64,000 nucleotides of DNA. It comes from Phreatobacter sp. Its GTDB lineage: Bacteria; Pseudomonadota; Alphaproteobacteria; Rhizobiales; Phreatobacteraceae. Made by a program: the position numbers and the translations under genes. The notes beneath the pieces were generated by a model. It made no database searches. It had not been told where the DNA came from and worked only from the letters and a program-made list of their open reading frames with translations. The stretch is from assembly GCF_022843985.1 (NCBI RefSeq), contig NZ_JALHMP010000025.1, positions 1-64,000 of the forward strand. Direction: 5' to 3'. Positions 17,274 to 27,604 of this stretch are shown here, one piece after another (the first letter of the stretch is position 1; the number at the start of each line of letters is the position of its first letter).

Positions 17274-18316
17274 TGCGCGTCGGTACCGCCAAACAGAGCT
17301 ACGCGGCTGACGAAGGCCTGTTCAAGACCGACACCCAGAAGGTCTGGTTCGGCCTGCTGCTCGCCGCCCTCGTCCTGTTTCCGCTGAACGGCTCCAGTTA
17401 CTGGATGTTCCTCGCCGTCCTGGTGATGATCAACGTCATCTCCACCACCGGCCTCAACATCCTCACCGGCTATACCGGCCAGGTCAGCCTCGGCCATGCC
17501 GCCTTCATGGCGGTCGGCGCCTATACGGTGGCCTTTTTCGACGGCCGCTTCGGCACGCCGGTCCTCCTGAATCTCGTCCTCGCCGGAGCGGTGGCCGCCG
17601 GCATCGGCTATCTCGTCGGCCTGCCCTCGCTGCGCATCAAGGGGCTCTATCTCGCCATCGCCACGCTGGCCGCCGCCGTCATCCTCGGCTTCATCTTCCT
17701 CAACTGGACGCCGGTGACCGGCGGCCTGCGCGGTCTCAACGTGCCCACCGCCACCATTGCCGGCATCGAGCTGGCCACCCCTGACCGCCTCTACTGGCTG
17801 GTCATGCCGATCACCGTGGTCATGGTTCTGGCGGCGAAGAACCTGTTCCGCACCCGCGTCGGCCGCGCCTTCATCGCCATCCGCGACCGCGACATCTCGG
17901 CGGAGATCATCGGCATCTCGCTGTTCAAGTACAAGCTGATGAGCTTCGCCATCTCGTCCTTCTATGCGGGCGTCGCGGGCGGCCTCTGGGCCTATCTGTT
18001 CCGCGTCGTGACGCCGGAGAGCTTCCCGGCGCTCGCCTCCATCTTCTTCCTCGCCGCCGTCATCGTCGGCGGGGCCGGCACCATTGTCGGCGGTATTTTC
18101 GGGGCCGTCTTCATGACGCTCATCCCGGAATTCCTGAAGCTTTCGGCCACCGCTCTCGTCCCCTGGTTCCCCGACGCATCCATCTATCTCGCCCCGGTCC
18201 GCAACATCATCTTCGGACTGCTGATCATCGGCTTCCTCATCTTCGAACCCATGGGGCTCGCGGAGATGTGGCGCAGGACGCGCCGCTACTTCGCCCTCTG
18301 GCCGTTCAGGACGTGA
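17273..18316 (+). CDS. livM: Branched-chain-type ABC importer permease (LivM-like)
   Basis: Second membrane subunit, 347 residues with about ten segments. LivM motifs include ISTTGLNILTGYTGQVSLGHAAFMAVGAY, GLPSLRIKGLYLAIATLAAA and the cytoplasmic coupling segment RTRVGRAFIAIRDRDISAEIIGI. It pairs with LivH. The start at 17273 (MRVGTAKQSYAADEGL) is preceded by GAGGG and overlaps the stop of the repeat frame. Length and topology are normal, so the upstream repeat has not damaged the gene. Confidence 0.93.
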   Translation: MRVGTAKQSYAADEGLFKTDTQKVWFGLLLAALVLFPLNGSSYWMFLAVLVMINVISTTGLNILTGYTGQVSLGHAAFMAVGAYTVAFFDGRFGTPVLLNLVLAGAVAAGIGYLVGLPSLRIKGLYLAIATLAAAVILGFIFLNWTPVTGGLRGLNVPTATIAGIELATPDRLYWLVMPITVVMVLAAKNLFRTRVGRAFIAIRDRDISAEIIGISLFKYKLMSFAISSFYAGVAGGLWAYLFRVVTPESFPALASIFFLAAVIVGGAGTIVGGIFGAVFMTLIPEFLKLSATALVPWFPDASIYLAPVRNIIFGLLIIGFLIFEPMGLAEMWRRTRRYFALWPFRT

Positions 18317-18371
18317 GCCCAAAACACAAGAACCGCCGCCAAGGCGGAATTCAAACCCCGAGGAGACAACC

Positions 18372-19553
18372 ATGACCCGTCTGACCCGCCGTGCATTCCA
18401 CCAGCTCGGCCTCGGTGCCGCCCTCGTCTCGACCGCGAGCGGCCGCGCCTTTGCCCAGGCCCCCGAAATCGTCATCGGCGCCGCCAATCCGATGTCCGGC
18501 GTCTTCGCCTTCGCCGGTGTCGAGGGCTTCGAGGGCGGCCGCGACCATTTCGAGTTCGTCAACCGCGCCGGCGGCGTCGCCGGCCGCCGGATCCGCTATG
18601 TCAACGAGGATTCGGGCTACCGAGTCGACAATGCCGTCGCCATCTTCACCCGCATCACCTCGCAGCATCAGACGCCGGTCTTCTTCGGCGATTCCACCGG
18701 CTTCCAGAAGGCGATCAATCCGGAGCTGAACCGCCGCGGCACCACCGTCATGGGCGGCGCCTCCTTCGCCTCCGAGATCGACAATGCGCAGGCCTTCCCG
18801 AACCAGTGGATTCCGGGCCCGAACTATTCGGACCAGATGCGCGTGCTGCTGCGCTACATCGCCGCCCAGAAGAAGGGCGCCTCGGTGGTCCTGGTCCATT
18901 CCGACACCGAGTTCGGCCGTGACCCGATCGCCGCGGCCGAGGCCGAGGCCAAGCGCCTCGAGCTCAATGTGGTCGAGAAGATCGTCACCCAGCCGGGTTC
19001 GGTCGACGTCTCCGGCGACGTGCTGAAGATCCGCCGCCGCAACCCCGACTACGTCATCTTCCACGGCTATGTGCTGCAGCCGATCCCGGAATTCATGGCC
19101 CAGGCCCGCCAGGCCGGCATGACCTCGCGGTTCATGGGCACGTTCTACTCCACCGACACCGTGCTGATGAACCGCGCCGGCGCGGCCGCCGACGGCTACA
19201 TGGGCGTCTCCTGCTACAATTTCGACGCCACCGCCCGGGGTGTCCAGGTCGAGGCGATCCGCGCCGCCAATGTCGGCAAGACCCGCACCCATGCCTATTA
19301 CCAGGGCTGGACCAACGCCATGCTGGCCATCGAGGTGCTGCGCCGCACCCTCGCCGCCAACGAGGAACTGACCGCCGTCAACATGATGAAGCACGCCCGC
19401 GCGCTGAAGAACTACGACACCGGCGGCATCTTCGGCGTGCCGGTCTCGATGGTGAACAACTCCTTCCCGCATGGCCGCGTCTACCAGTACAGCGCCGCCG
19501 ACAAGATGCTGAAGCCGGCCTCCGACTGGATCACCATCACCGCCGGCGCCTGA
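18372..19553 (+). CDS. ABC importer substrate-binding protein (LivK-like)
   Basis: Periplasmic binding protein of the type 1 Venus-flytrap, Leu/Ile/Val-BP class, 393 residues. The signal has a twin arginine (LTRRAFHQLGLGAALV) and a cleavage site near AFAQA, so Tat export is possible. Family text includes IVIGAANPMSGVFAFAG, FGDSTGFQKAINPELNRRG and YYQGWTNAMLAIEVLRRTL. GAGGAG lies nine bases before the ATG. In the spacer CCGCC and GGCGG form a small hairpin, which may raise the abundance of this message segment. The neighbouring synthetase suggests a carboxylic acid ligand. Confidence 0.92.
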   Translation: MTRLTRRAFHQLGLGAALVSTASGRAFAQAPEIVIGAANPMSGVFAFAGVEGFEGGRDHFEFVNRAGGVAGRRIRYVNEDSGYRVDNAVAIFTRITSQHQTPVFFGDSTGFQKAINPELNRRGTTVMGGASFASEIDNAQAFPNQWIPGPNYSDQMRVLLRYIAAQKKGASVVLVHSDTEFGRDPIAAAEAEAKRLELNVVEKIVTQPGSVDVSGDVLKIRRRNPDYVIFHGYVLQPIPEFMAQARQAGMTSRFMGTFYSTDTVLMNRAGAAADGYMGVSCYNFDATARGVQVEAIRAANVGKTRTHAYYQGWTNAMLAIEVLRRTLAANEELTAVNMMKHARALKNYDTGGIFGVPVSMVNNSFPHGRVYQYSAADKMLKPASDWITITAGA

Positions 19554-19618
19554 TCCCGGCCGGGGCGGCCGCTGCGCGCGGCCGCCCCGCCATCCCATCT
19601 CCAGTGCCCGAGGGCCCC

Positions 19619-20418
<800 letters not shown>

Positions 20419-20422
<4 letters not shown>

Positions 20423-22284
20423 CCGCAACCGTCCTTCCGCTGGACATGGCCCGCGAGGCGGCGAGTCCCGCGGCCGCCGATCCCGCCGCTGCCCTGCCGC
20501 CGCTCTCGGTCGTGCAGATGTTGAAGAAACATGCCGCCGAACGCGGCACCGAGATCGCCCTGCGGCAGAAGCGGTTCGGCATCTGGCGTCCGACGACCTA
20601 TGCCGAGTACTGGCTGCGCTCCTGCCACCTCGCCCTCGGGTTCCGCGCCGTCGGCCTCGAGCCCAGGGGCCATGTCGGCATCATCTCCGAGAACCGCATC
20701 GAATGGGTGCTGTCGCAGATGGGCGCCGGCGTCCTCGGCGCCGTCACGGTCGGTGTCTATCCGACCAGTCCGGCCAACGAGGTCGCCTATGTGCTCGACC
20801 ATGCCGACTGCACCATCGTCGTCTGCGAGGATCAGGAGCAGATCGACAAGGTGGTCGAGGCCCGCGCCGACCTGCCCAAGGTGAAGAAGATCATCGCCCT
20901 CGAGGACCGCGGCCTCGCCGGCTACGAGCCGGGCCTGGTCATGACCTTCGACGCCGTCGAGGCGCTGGGCCGGGCCGAATACGAGAAGAACCCCGCCATC
21001 ATCGACGACCTGATGCGCGATCACCGGCTCTCGGACATTGCTCTGTTGATCTATACATCCGGATCAACCGGCAAGCCGAAGGGCGCCATGCTCTCCTTCG
21101 CCAATATCCGCGCCGGCGCCAACGGCCTGCTCGACCGCTACGGCATCGGCACGGGCTGGACGGCACTGTCCTATCTGCCGCTCTGCCACGTGGCGGAACA
21201 GGCGACCACGGTCTTCGGCCCGCTCTATGCCGGCAGCCGCGTCGATTTCGGCGAGTCGCTGCGCACCGTCCAGGAGGATCTGCGCGAGGTCGCCCCCACC
21301 AGCTTCCTCGGCGTGCCGCGCATCTGGGAGAAGATGCATTCGGGCATCCGCGTGAAGATGTACGAGGCGCGTCCCCTCCAGAAATGGCTCTACAAGACCG
21401 CCTTCGATCTCTGCGCGCCCTTCGCCGACAAGCCGCGGTCGCAATGGACGCTCGCGGAGCGGGCCAAATATGCGCTCGCCTATGTCACGGTCTTCCGCGC
21501 CCTGAAGAACGCCATCGGCCTGACCCGCTGCCGCATCGCCTTCACCGGTGCCGCGCCGATCTCGCCCGAGGTCATCCGTTTCTTCCGCACCATCGGCGTG
21601 CCGCTGGTCGAGATCTACGGCATGACCGAGACCTCCGGCGGCGTTCTCGGCCAGACCCTTGACGATGTCGTGGTCGGCACCGTCGGCAAGCCGATGAAGG
21701 GCACCCAGATCCAGCTCGCCGAGGACGGCGAGATCATGGCCCGCGGCGCCACCATCTTCGAGGGCTATTACAAGAACGAGGAGGCCACCCGCCAGACCAT
21801 CGTCGACGGCTGGCTGCGCACCGGCGACGTCGCCGAGATGCAGGGCGGGCACTTCAAGGTCATCGACCGCAAGAAGGACATCATGATCACCGCCGGCGGC
21901 AAGAACCTGTCGCCCACCGAGATCGAGCATGCGGTGAAGCTCAGTCCCTTCATCAAGGAATGCATCGTCTTCGGCGACCGGCAGAAATATGTCGCGGCGC
22001 TGATCCAGATCGACATGGAGACGGTCGGCAAATGGGCCGAGATGAAGGGCATCGCCTTCACCAACTACAAGAACCTGTCGCAGGCTCCCGAGGTCGTCGC
22101 TCTCGTCCAGCAGGCCGTCGACAAGGCCAATGAGGGCCTCGCCCAGGTCGCCAACATCCGCCGCTTCGAGATCCTCGACAAGGAACTCGACCATGACGAC
22201 GGCGAGGTCACCGCCACCATGAAGGTGCGCCGCAAGGCGATCGAGGCGAAATATGCCGAGGCCATCAGGCGCCTCTACGCGTGA
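20419..22284 (+). CDS. AMP-forming acyl-CoA synthetase of a Liv-type operon
   Basis: ANL-superfamily acyl-CoA synthetase, 621 residues, which activates a carboxylic acid with ATP and CoA. The P-loop YTSGSTGKPKG is near residue 212, GMTETSGG near 400, and the A8-type hinge VIDRKKDIMITAGGKNLSP near 480. Length and motifs fit the long-chain/FadD15-like group. It overlaps livF by four bases and has AAGAGG eight bases ahead. Such synthetases at the end of liv operons usually serve aromatic, phenylalkanoic or medium/long-chain acids. The importer probably supplies its substrate, and activation would trap it inside the cell. Confidence 0.92.
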
Positions 22285-22403
22285 GGGGCTTCTCGCGCGG
22301 CGCCTCCCTCCGGACCCGCGCCTTGCATCACCGAAGGACGCACTTTCGCGGTGCCAGGAGCCCGTCTGGAGCAAGTGGTCGAACGAGCGGACCTCGAAAC
22401 CGA

Positions 22404-22549
22404 GCCCCACCCTTCCCCTCCCCGCTGCGCGGGGAGCGGACCCTCACCTCCCGCTTCCCTTCTACCGGTCGCGCCTGGCCCGACCGATGAACAGAGGGGC
22501 CGCCGTGGAAGTCCCCCTCCCCGCGCAGCGGGGAGGGTTAGGGTGGGGC
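22404..22549. repeat. Intergenic inverted repeat
   Basis: Two outward palindromes (centres CTCCCCGCTGCGCGGGGAG and CTCCCCGCGCAGCGGGGAG) sit inside longer arms that run from GCCCCACCCTTC to GGGTGGGGC. The whole is an inverted repeat filling most of the 317-base gap after the synthetase gene. It could end transcription from both sides. Nothing else is seen in 22285-22601. Confidence 0.75.
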
Positions 22550-22601
22550 CTCTGAACAGCGGCGCTCCCGAACGGGGCGATGAGGCAACAGCGCCCCGCT
22601 C

Positions 22602-23618
22602 TCACACCCCTGCCGCCACCCCCGCCGGCGTCACCATCAGCACCTTGCCCGCCCGTCCGCCCGCACCGGCGAGCGTCATGGCCCGTGCCGCTTCCGCCAT
22701 CGGCACCACCTCTGCCACCGGCGTCGTCAGCGTGCCCTCGGCCATGCCGCGGGCGATCCGGCCATAGGTCTCGGCGATGCGCGCCCGGCCGGCATCCTGG
22801 AACCAGTGGATCAGCCAGAAACCCTTCAGGGTGATCTTGCGGAAGATCAGGTGCTGGGCGTCGATCCGGCATGGCTCGCCGGAGAGCAGCCCGTAATTGA
22901 CCACCGTGCCGCCATCGGCGAGGGCCGCCGCCATGACCCCGGTCGCAGCCCCGCCGATGGCGTCGATGGCAAGCTTCACCGGCGCGCCGCCGGTCGCCTC
23001 CTGCACCCGTTTGCGGAAGGCTCTCGCGTCATCCAGCGCATCGGCGAAAACTGCCGTCCCGCCGGCTGCCGTGACGCCCGCCACCGCATCGGCGCGGCGC
23101 ACCACGTTCAGCGTCTTGATCCCGCGCTGCGCCGCGAGCTTGACGAGGAAGGTGCCGACGGCGGAATTCGCCGCGTTCTGCATCAGCCAGTCGCCCGGCT
23201 GCAGCGCCACCTGGTCGGAGAGCAGCGCCTCGGCGGTGGCGGGGTTTCCCTTCAGCATGGCGGCCTGCTTCAGGTCGATATCGGCGGGCAGGGTCATCAC
23301 CAGCCCGGCCTTCATGTTCACCCGCTCGACCCAGCAGTTGAGGATCATCGGTGAGACGATGTCGCCGAGGGCGAGGCCGCTGACGCCCGCGCCGACCGCC
23401 GCGATGCGCCCCACCGCCTCGCCGCCGGGAATGAAGGGCAGGGGCGGCCGCGACGTGCCGTAGAGCCCCTGGATCTGCAGGAGATCCGAGGGATTGATGT
23501 TGAGGACCAGCATCTCCACCGTCACCTCGCCGGGACCGGGCGATGGCGGCTCCGGCAAGTCCTTCAGCCGGATGGTGGCGGCGGGATCGCCGAACCCCTC
23601 GATGACGATGGCGTGCAT
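22602..23618 (-). CDS. Zinc-free MDR-family oxidoreductase (quinone reductase or enoyl reductase-like)
   Basis: NADPH-dependent medium-chain reductase, 338 residues. The N-terminal GroES-like domain has NINPSDLLQIQGLYG and PFIPGGEAVGRIAAVG. The Rossmann part has QNAANSAVGTFLVKLAAQRGIKTLNVVRR. The NPSD/IQG pattern and WLMQNAANSAVG match mitochondrial-type trans-2-enoyl-CoA reductases (MECR/Etr1-like) as well as quinone oxidoreductases. No structural-zinc cysteine cluster is present. It is convergent with the synthetase operon and followed at 23663 by a secreted unknown on the same strand. The substrate is uncertain. Confidence 0.85.
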   Translation of the reverse strand: MHAIVIEGFGDPAATIRLKDLPEPPSPGPGEVTVEMLVLNINPSDLLQIQGLYGTSRPPLPFIPGGEAVGRIAAVGAGVSGLALGDIVSPMILNCWVERVNMKAGLVMTLPADIDLKQAAMLKGNPATAEALLSDQVALQPGDWLMQNAANSAVGTFLVKLAAQRGIKTLNVVRRADAVAGVTAAGGTAVFADALDDARAFRKRVQEATGGAPVKLAIDAIGGAATGVMAAALADGGTVVNYGLLSGEPCRIDAQHLIFRKITLKGFWLIHWFQDAGRARIAETYGRIARGMAEGTLTTPVAEVVPMAEAARAMTLAGAGGRAGKVLMVTPAGVAAGV

Positions 23619-23662
23619 GGGCGTGTCCCCCGGTATGGCTGGGCCGTCTTGCGGATGCGCTC

Positions 23663-24589
23663 TCAGTCGGCAAAACCAATGAACCGGTAGTCCGGCGCCG
23701 AGGTGTTGTGCCGGCTCGGCACCGCCCGCGTCAGCTTCATCTCGATGCCCTCGCCGCCGCGGAAATCCATGACCGGGGCCTCCTGCCAGCGGTTGGCGCC
23801 GGCCGCGCGCCATTCGACGCGGGCGCCGTCGGCATTGGTCTCGGTCACATACATGGAGCGCAGGCCGGCGAAGGGGCCGCCGCTGACGGGCCGCTCCAGC
23901 GTCACGTCGAGCGCGACCCGCACCTGGTCGATCTCCGCCACCTTGACCGTGGCGCTGCCTCCGGCCCGGAAGCTCAGCTGGAAGGTCATGGTCGCGGGGT
24001 CGAAGCGGATGGCCGAGAGGTTCACCACCGGCCGCTGCATCACCTCGATCGGTCCGATCAGCGCCGAGGTGCCGTAGACGATGTCCGGCAGATGCGCCGG
24101 CGGCCGCGGCTTCAGCCGCCAGTAGCCGTCGACCGGATACATGACCAGGAACTCGTAGGGAGCCGCGGTCCCGTGCTTGAGGAAGAGCTGGAACAGGTGG
24201 AAACCGTTCTCGGTGCGGCTGCCGACCGTCACCGGCACCTGTTCGGGCCGCCAGAACTTGTCGAAGGTGATGCCGACGACCTTCAGCCTGTCGTCCTCGT
24301 GCATGACCACGGTGCGCGGCGTGAAGCGGAAATCGGCCTTGTCGGTGATGGTGCAGTCGGTGAAGTCCGGCGCCGTGATGTCCTGCACGATGGTGCCGAT
24401 CACCGCCGGATGGGTCGCTTCCACCCGGAATCGCCGCACCGCCGGGCTGTGCAGACGCAGGTCGACATTGTCCTCCTCGGCGCAGAGCGTCGCGACGCTC
24501 TCGTTGGCGATGCGGACGCTGGCGGGGGCGGCGAGGCCGGGGGCGGCGAAGCAGGCGAGGGTGGCGGCGACGAGCAGGGGACGATGCAT
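23663..24589 (-). CDS. Secreted protein of unknown function
   Basis: 308 residues with a clear signal peptide (MHRPLLVAATLACFAAPGLAA, cleaved near LAA-P). I do not recognise the family. The mature part looks beta-rich, with one Cys pair region (ATLCAEEDN, DFTDCTITD) that could form a disulfide, and it ends YRFIGFAD. It is on the same strand as the reductase gene, 44 bases upstream of it, so the two may be co-transcribed, but no shared role is evident. GC content and codon use match its neighbours. Start at 24589 is supported by GGAGC upstream and by the signal peptide. Confidence 0.75.
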   Translation of the reverse strand: MHRPLLVAATLACFAAPGLAAPASVRIANESVATLCAEEDNVDLRLHSPAVRRFRVEATHPAVIGTIVQDITAPDFTDCTITDKADFRFTPRTVVMHEDDRLKVVGITFDKFWRPEQVPVTVGSRTENGFHLFQLFLKHGTAAPYEFLVMYPVDGYWRLKPRPPAHLPDIVYGTSALIGPIEVMQRPVVNLSAIRFDPATMTFQLSFRAGGSATVKVAEIDQVRVALDVTLERPVSGGPFAGLRSMYVTETNADGARVEWRAAGANRWQEAPVMDFRGGEGIEMKLTRAVPSRHNTSAPDYRFIGFAD

Positions 24590-24656
24590 GGAAAAGCTCC
24601 TTGAGCCTACCGCCTAGCAGGCCGCGCCGCCGCGGCAAAGCCCGCCCGGTGCCGCA

Positions 24657-25118
24657 TCAGTTGCGGTCGTCCGGCAGCACCGGCAGGGCGTGAAACTCGA
24701 TGCCCTCCTCGGCGAGCTCGCGCGCCTCCTCGGGGCTCGCCTGGCCATAGATCGAGCGGTGTTCGGCCTCGCCGTAATGGATCTTGCGCGCCTCCTCGGC
24801 GAAGCGCTCGCCCACCGGATCGGCGTTCTTCACCAGATGCTCGCGCAACTCGCGGATCTTGGCGCGCAGCTCCTGTTCGGCCGGCGAGACCATGGCGACA
24901 GGCGCGGGCGGCGCGGCGGCAGGCGGTGCCGGTTCCGCCGCGGCGCGGCGGTCCTTGCGCGCCACCTGCGGCGCCATCAGCGCCTTGTCGACGCGGGTCG
25001 CGCCGCAGACCGGGCAAGCGACGAAGCCCTGTTCGCGCTGCGCCTCGTAGCTGTCGGAGGAGGGGAACCAGCTCTCGAAGTCATGGCCCTTCTCGCAATG
25101 GAGCGCATAGCGGATCAT
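24657..25118 (-). CDS. DUF1178 family protein
   Basis: Small cytoplasmic protein, 153 residues, of the DUF1178 family, whose biochemical role is unknown. The N-terminus MIRYALHCEKGHDFESWFPSSD with the later CPVCG (about residues 36-40) suggests a zinc ribbon, followed by an Ala/Pro-rich linker and a conserved C-terminus (IYGQASPEEARELAEEGI). Its start overlaps the nitrilase-like gene stop by four bases. The order comF, grxC, nitrilase, DUF1178 is widespread in Alphaproteobacteria, suggesting a shared redox or repair role, which is inference. Confidence 0.88.
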   Translation of the reverse strand: MIRYALHCEKGHDFESWFPSSDSYEAQREQGFVACPVCGATRVDKALMAPQVARKDRRAAAEPAPPAAAPPAPVAMVSPAEQELRAKIRELREHLVKNADPVGERFAEEARKIHYGEAEHRSIYGQASPEEARELAEEGIEFHALPVLPDDRN

Positions 25119-25963
25119 GGCGCCTCCGCCATGCGGAACACCCGGCCGTTGGTCAGCGAGGGAATGCGGCCGCGGGTCTCGCCGACCTGGGCCGGATCGA
25201 TGGTGGCGAGGATGATTCCGGGCTCGTCATGGTCGGCCTCGGCGAGGATGCGGCCCCAGGGGTCGACGATGAGGCTGTGGCCATAGGTCGCCCGTCCGCA
25301 GGCATGCTGGCCGCCCTGCGCCGCCGCAATCACGAAGGCGCCGTTCTCGATGGCGCGCGAGCGCATCAGCACGTGCCAGTGCGCCTCCCCCGTCGGCACG
25401 GTGAAGGAGGAGGGGATGGCCATGACGCCGGCCCCCTGTTCGGCGAGCTTCCGGTAGAGGTTGGGAAAGCGCAGGTCGTAGCAGATGGTGACGCCGAGGC
25501 GCATCCAGGGCAGGTCCGCGGTCACCGCCACGTCGCCGGGCGCATAGGCCGCCGATTCCCGGTAGGTCTGGCCATTGGGCAGGGTGACGTCGAACATGTG
25601 GATCTTGTCATAGGCGGCGACCACCTCGCCGTCCGGCGAGATGAGATAGGACCGGTTCGCCGCCTGTTTCTCGCCGATGCGGATGGCGAGCGAGCCCACA
25701 TGCAGCCAGATGCCGAGCGCCATGGCCTCGGCCTGGAACAGCGGGATCGACGGATCCTCGGCCTCGGAGCGGATGGCCTCGAAGAATTTCGGCCGGTCCG
25801 GCTGCAGGATATTGGTCATTTCCGGCGTCTGGACATAATCCGCCCCGGCCCGCGCGGCCTCGCGGATCAGGGCGATGGCCTGATCGATGCTCGGCTTGAC
25901 GGCGACGTCCGCGCGCATCTGCACGCAGGCCGCGGTGAAGGATCCGTCCATCGCGTCGGCCAT
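25115..25963 (-). CDS. Nit/omega-amidase-like carbon-nitrogen hydrolase
   Basis: Nitrilase-superfamily amidase, 282 residues. The catalytic triad is visible as Glu48 (QTPEMTN), Lys120 (YDKIHMFD) and Cys161 (TICYDLRFP). Length and motifs match the Nit1/omega-amidase branch, which removes deaminated glutathione or alpha-keto acid monoamides. Being encoded three bases after a glutaredoxin fits deaminated-glutathione repair. The ATG at 25963 is used; an ATG at 25951 is also possible. Confidence 0.9.
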   Translation of the reverse strand: MADAMDGSFTAACVQMRADVAVKPSIDQAIALIREAARAGADYVQTPEMTNILQPDRPKFFEAIRSEAEDPSIPLFQAEAMALGIWLHVGSLAIRIGEKQAANRSYLISPDGEVVAAYDKIHMFDVTLPNGQTYRESAAYAPGDVAVTADLPWMRLGVTICYDLRFPNLYRKLAEQGAGVMAIPSSFTVPTGEAHWHVLMRSRAIENGAFVIAAAQGGQHACGRATYGHSLIVDPWGRILAEADHDEPGIILATIDPAQVGETRGRIPSLTNGRVFRMAEAP

Positions 25964-25966
25964 GGC

Positions 25967-26224
25967 TCAGGCGGCGATCATCGGGTCGAGCTTGCCGGCG
26001 CCGTCCAGCGCATGGATGTCGTCGCAGCCGCCCACATGCCGGCCGCCGATGAAGATCTGCGGCACCGTGGTCCGGCCGCCGGCCTTCTGGATCATCTCGG
26101 CGCGCCGGTCCGGATGCTTCTGGATGTCCACCTCGGTGAAGGCGGCGCCCTTCTTGCGCAGCAATTCCTTCGCGGCATGGCAATAGGGGCAGTAATCCTT
26201 GGTGTAGACGACGATTTCCGGCAT
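25967..26224 (-). CDS. grxC: Glutaredoxin 3
   Basis: Dithiol glutaredoxin, 85 residues. The active site CPYC is at residues 12-15, with the glutathione-binding TVPQIFIGG and GGCDD motifs. It reduces disulfides and ribonucleotide reductase at the expense of glutathione. The start at 26224 (MPEIVVYTKDYCPYC) fits the family; a longer frame to 26287 overlaps comF and lacks support. It sits 31 bases after comF and three bases before the nitrilase-like gene. Confidence 0.95.
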   Translation of the reverse strand: MPEIVVYTKDYCPYCHAAKELLRKKGAAFTEVDIQKHPDRRAEMIQKAGGRTTVPQIFIGGRHVGGCDDIHALDGAGKLDPMIAA

Positions 26225-26255
26225 CGCGGCTTCCGTGGCGGTGGTGGGCAGGCCT

Positions 26256-27056
26256 TCAGATATGGACCGCGAAGGGCCCCTCCACAACCCTCGCCGCGGT
26301 GAGCACGTCGATGCGCGCCGCCCCGGCCCGCCGCAGCACCCGGCAGCAGGCCTCGATGGTGGCGCCGGTCGTCAGCACATCGTCGACCAGCACCAGCCGC
26401 TTGCCCCGGATCCAGCCCTTGCGGTCCTCGGCGACGCGGAAGGCGCCGGTGACATTGTCCAGCCGCTGCGCCCGCGTCAGCCCCACCTGATGGCGGGTGC
26501 GGCGCACGCGCCTGAGCAGCAGCGCCTCGTTGGCGAGGCCGGTCTGCGCCGCCATCTGGCGGGTCAGCTCCGCCGCCTGGTTGAAGCGCCGGGACACCAG
26601 CCGCGTCCAGTGCAGCGGCACCGGCACCAGCGCATCGGCATCGGCCAGCAGATCCCGTCCGGCCCGCACCATCCAGCCGGACAGCGCCACCGCCACTTCC
26701 AGCCGGTCGCCATATTTCAGCGCATGGACCAGGGCCCGGCCGACATCGTCGAAGCGGAAGGCCGCCCGCGCCCGGTCGAAGGCCGGCGGCTGGGCGATGG
26801 CGGCGGGCGACAGCGCGCCGGGGCCGAGATCGAAGGCGAGCGGCGTGCCGAGCCGCTCGCAGACCGGCGCGGTGATGAAGGCGACGCCCTTCCAGCAGGC
26901 GGGGCAGAGCGCGTGATGACTGCCGACGGGATTGCGGCAGGCGATGCAGAGCGGCGGCAGCAGCCAGTCGAGCATGCGGGCGCCGCCCGCGGCGAGCCGC
27001 CGCCGAAGCGGCGGCGGGGGAAGGGTGGGGGTCTCGGTGTCGCTCTCGCCGGTCAC
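26256..27056 (-). CDS. ComF family phosphoribosyltransferase-like protein
   Basis: 266 residues with the ComF double domain: an N-terminal zinc-finger-like part (CIACRNPVG and CPACW) and a C-terminal PRTase fold with the PRPP loop VLVDDVLTTGAT. The FRFDDVGRALVHALKYGDR segment is also typical. In naturally competent bacteria ComF assists uptake of single-stranded DNA. In most Alphaproteobacteria its role is undefined. It is the first gene of the comF-grxC-nitrilase-DUF1178 cluster. No other competence gene is in the window. Confidence 0.9.
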   Translation of the reverse strand: MTGESDTETPTLPPPPLRRRLAAGGARMLDWLLPPLCIACRNPVGSHHALCPACWKGVAFITAPVCERLGTPLAFDLGPGALSPAAIAQPPAFDRARAAFRFDDVGRALVHALKYGDRLEVAVALSGWMVRAGRDLLADADALVPVPLHWTRLVSRRFNQAAELTRQMAAQTGLANEALLLRRVRRTRHQVGLTRAQRLDNVTGAFRVAEDRKGWIRGKRLVLVDDVLTTGATIEACCRVLRRAGAARIDVLTAARVVEGPFAVHI

Positions 27057-27117
27057 CCCGTCAGGCTGTCACGGCCGGTCCGGTGGCGGCAGTCGGACAA
27101 ACCCGGGCCTTCCCACG

Positions 27118-27144
27118 AAAAAGCCGCCGGACACCGGCGGCTTT
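27118..27144 (-). terminator. Intrinsic terminator of trxA
   Basis: On the - strand an 8-base GC stem (GCCGCCGG, loop TGT, CCGGCGGC) is followed by TTTTT. It lies 27 bases past the trxA stop, a textbook Rho-independent terminator. Confidence 0.85.
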
Positions 27145-27170
27145 CACGAGACGGGGACGGCTTATGCCGG

Positions 27171-27494
27171 TCAGGCGTGGCCGGAAATCCACTGCTTCAG
27201 CGCCGCCTGCGGCGCCGCGCCGGTCTTGCGGTCGACCATCTGGCCGCCCTTGAAGATCATCAGCGTCGGGATCGACATGATGCCGTAGTTCGACGCGATC
27301 TTCGGGTTCTCGTCGACATTGACCTTCACGATCTTCACCTTGTCGCCCATTTCCGCCGAGATGGCGTCGAGGGCGGGGGCGATCATGCGGCAGGGGCCGC
27401 ACCAGGGCGCCCAGAAATCGACGACGACCGGCGTGTCCGACTTGATGACGTCGGCGTCGAAGGATGCGTCGGTGGTGGCGGCAACGGCGCCCAT
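27171..27494 (-). CDS. trxA: Thioredoxin 1
   Basis: Cytoplasmic thioredoxin, 107 residues, which reduces protein disulfides with electrons from thioredoxin reductase. The active site WCGPC is at residues 31-35, and the cis-Pro loop is [12 protein letters not shown]. The length is standard. The gene has its own terminator. GGAGACAAGCC precedes the ATG at 27494. An upstream in-frame extension of another frame through 27567 has no support. Confidence 0.97.
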   Translation of the reverse strand: MGAVAATTDASFDADVIKSDTPVVVDFWAPWCGPCRMIAPALDAISAEMGDKVKIVKVNVDENPKIASNYGIMSIPTLMIFKGGQMVDRKTGAAPQAALKQWISGHA

Positions 27495-27604
27495 GGCTTG
27501 TCTCCTGGCAGGTCCGGAGGAATCGGAACGTTGCCGTCAAGGTAAGCGCCGGACGCCCCCTGTTCAAGGCGCGGGCAGGGGATGTTCACCGCCTCGTGAC
27601 GCCC

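Noticed and set aside
16931-18316. LivM with a 114-residue N-terminal extension through the tandem repeat
   Set aside because: This frame crosses livH out of frame. The LivM family start is at 17273 with a ribosome site, and the repeat frame itself ends in TGATG there.
22253-22767. Open frames over 22253-22767
   Set aside because: They translate the palindromic repeat and the 3' end of the oxidoreductase gene in the wrong direction; composition is Pro/Ala/Arg-rich without motifs.
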